Made by a program: the position numbers and the translations under genes
Notes under the pieces: generated by a model
Told to the model about the DNA's origin: nothing
The model's input: only the letters and a program-made list of their open reading frames with translations
Database searches by the model: none
In this document: in pieces, positions 63,555 through 64,000 of the stretch
Numbering within the stretch: the stretch's first letter is position 1
Layout: every line of letters begins with the position of its first letter
Assembly (NCBI GenBank): GCA_020137815.1
Contig: CM035351.1
Location: 2,005,409-2,069,408, forward strand
Source of the DNA: Hormiphora californensis
Lineage: Eukaryota > Ctenophora > Tentaculata > Cydippida > Pleurobrachiidae
DNA length: 64,000 nt
Direction of reading: 5' to 3'

Positions 63555-63990
63555 CTAATTAACGGCCTGCTCCTCCCGACGGCTGCATGACGTGCAAGTC
63601 GCTCTACACCGATCCTTCATTACTATACCCAGAGTCCCAACCGCCGTACAGTGGTCCTTCATGCTCTGGCACACGGCCTCCGAGGTTATAACCGCGTTCT
63701 TCGGGTCCTTTAGCTCATCAACACAGGCTGAAAGGGGTTATAGTTTTACTATCACACGTTATTTTGCACGATACGGGTATCATAGCTACATGGTTACCAC
63801 GGGGTTTCAATGGTTACCATAGCAACAGATAACTTACCAGGGTTGTCCAGGGTGGTACAAATTCCGCAGTATTGTTTGCAGTGAGCGGACACGTAGTTGT
63901 AGTAGCTGCCTGGGGCTAGGGGATCACATCCGTTGTAAACCTCCTCAAAAAACTTACAATCCGTTTCGTCGACATAGTTCTGACAGTACC
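63555..63990 (-). CDS. ShKT-domain protein, 3' part (two exons)
   Basis: Two minus-strand exons join in phase: 63990-63841 and 63727-63555; more exons must lie beyond the window. Exon A has six cysteines in a ShKT pattern (YCQNYVDETDCKFF, ..GCDPLAPG, ..AHCKQYCGIC). Exon B has a second set (ACVDELKD, AVCQSMKDHCTAVG, MKDRCRATCTSCS) and a stop after EEQAVN. ShKT is a cysteine-stabilised module used in secreted metalloproteases, oxidases and many extracellular proteins as well as in venom peptides. Nothing here indicates a toxin; an extracellular protein with C-terminal ShKT repeats is the likelier reading. One domain per exon suggests module duplication. Confidence 0.75.
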
Positions 63991-64000
63991 CTGTAGAGAA

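Noticed and set aside
63555-63990. Venom-type ShK toxin gene
   Set aside because: Two ShKT modules at the end of a longer protein fit ordinary extracellular enzymes at least as well; no toxin precursor features are visible.

Overview
This is about 64 kb of nuclear DNA from an animal. The genes are split by GT-AG introns and separated by dense simple repeats and inverted-repeat elements. The gene content points to a metazoan: a PR/SET zinc-finger (PRDM) gene, MAP3K2/3-type kinases with a PB1 domain, ORC5, BORCS6, PIGF, a cytochrome P450 and a two-domain ShKT protein. TTAGGG-type interstitial repeats fit this. Compact genes, very many GA/CT and TTTG tracts and abundant MITE-like hairpins suggest a marine invertebrate, possibly a sponge, but I cannot fix the taxon. 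The window is not bacterial or viral, so operons, ribosome binding sites and CRISPR do not apply.

Layout. 1-2.5 kb is low-complexity, probably poor consensus. 2.5-3.5 kb is a 38-bp satellite. ALKBH6 (3.9-4.8 kb, -) and LDAH (5.6-7.3 kb, -) follow. 7.6-14 kb is repeat-rich: fold-back elements with telomere-like arrays, a MITE and a non-LTR retrotransposon fragment. 14.1-21.9 kb is a tandem cluster of three MEKK-like kinases: copy 1 has PB1 but three single-base frame breaks, copy 2 has an open kinase domain, copy 3 has a degraded 5' end. Copies 2 and 3 share about 1.1 kb of duplicated 3' flank. THUMPD1 and ORC5 (23.3-27.4 kb) are followed by a GGGGTAAAATGG-rich inverted-repeat element, a cytochrome P450 (28.3-33.0 kb) with a 2.97-kb palindromic transposon in one intron, SLC35B4, a further fold-back element, PIGF, DPH5, BORCS6, ECH1 and ELP5 (to 42.5 kb), all on +. 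A mucin-like type I membrane protein occupies 43.5-50.2 kb; its last intron holds a tRNA-like sequence split by an 877-bp hairpin element. 53.4-54.7 kb is a gene I do not recognise. 55.3-61.0 kb (-) is a PRDM gene. The right end (-) is the 3' part of a ShKT-domain gene.

Functionally these are mostly housekeeping genes: RNA modification or translation (THUMPD1, ELP5, DPH5), DNA replication (ORC5), lipid and GPI metabolism (LDAH, ECH1, PIGF), nucleotide-sugar transport and lysosome positioning. The lineage-specific material is the kinase cluster, the mucin, the unknown gene and the hairpin elements. Single-base frame breaks recur in several conserved genes, so residual indel errors in the assembly are a real alternative to pseudogenes. 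Exon boundaries were read by eye from GT-AG signals and phase; where the phase does not close I say so.
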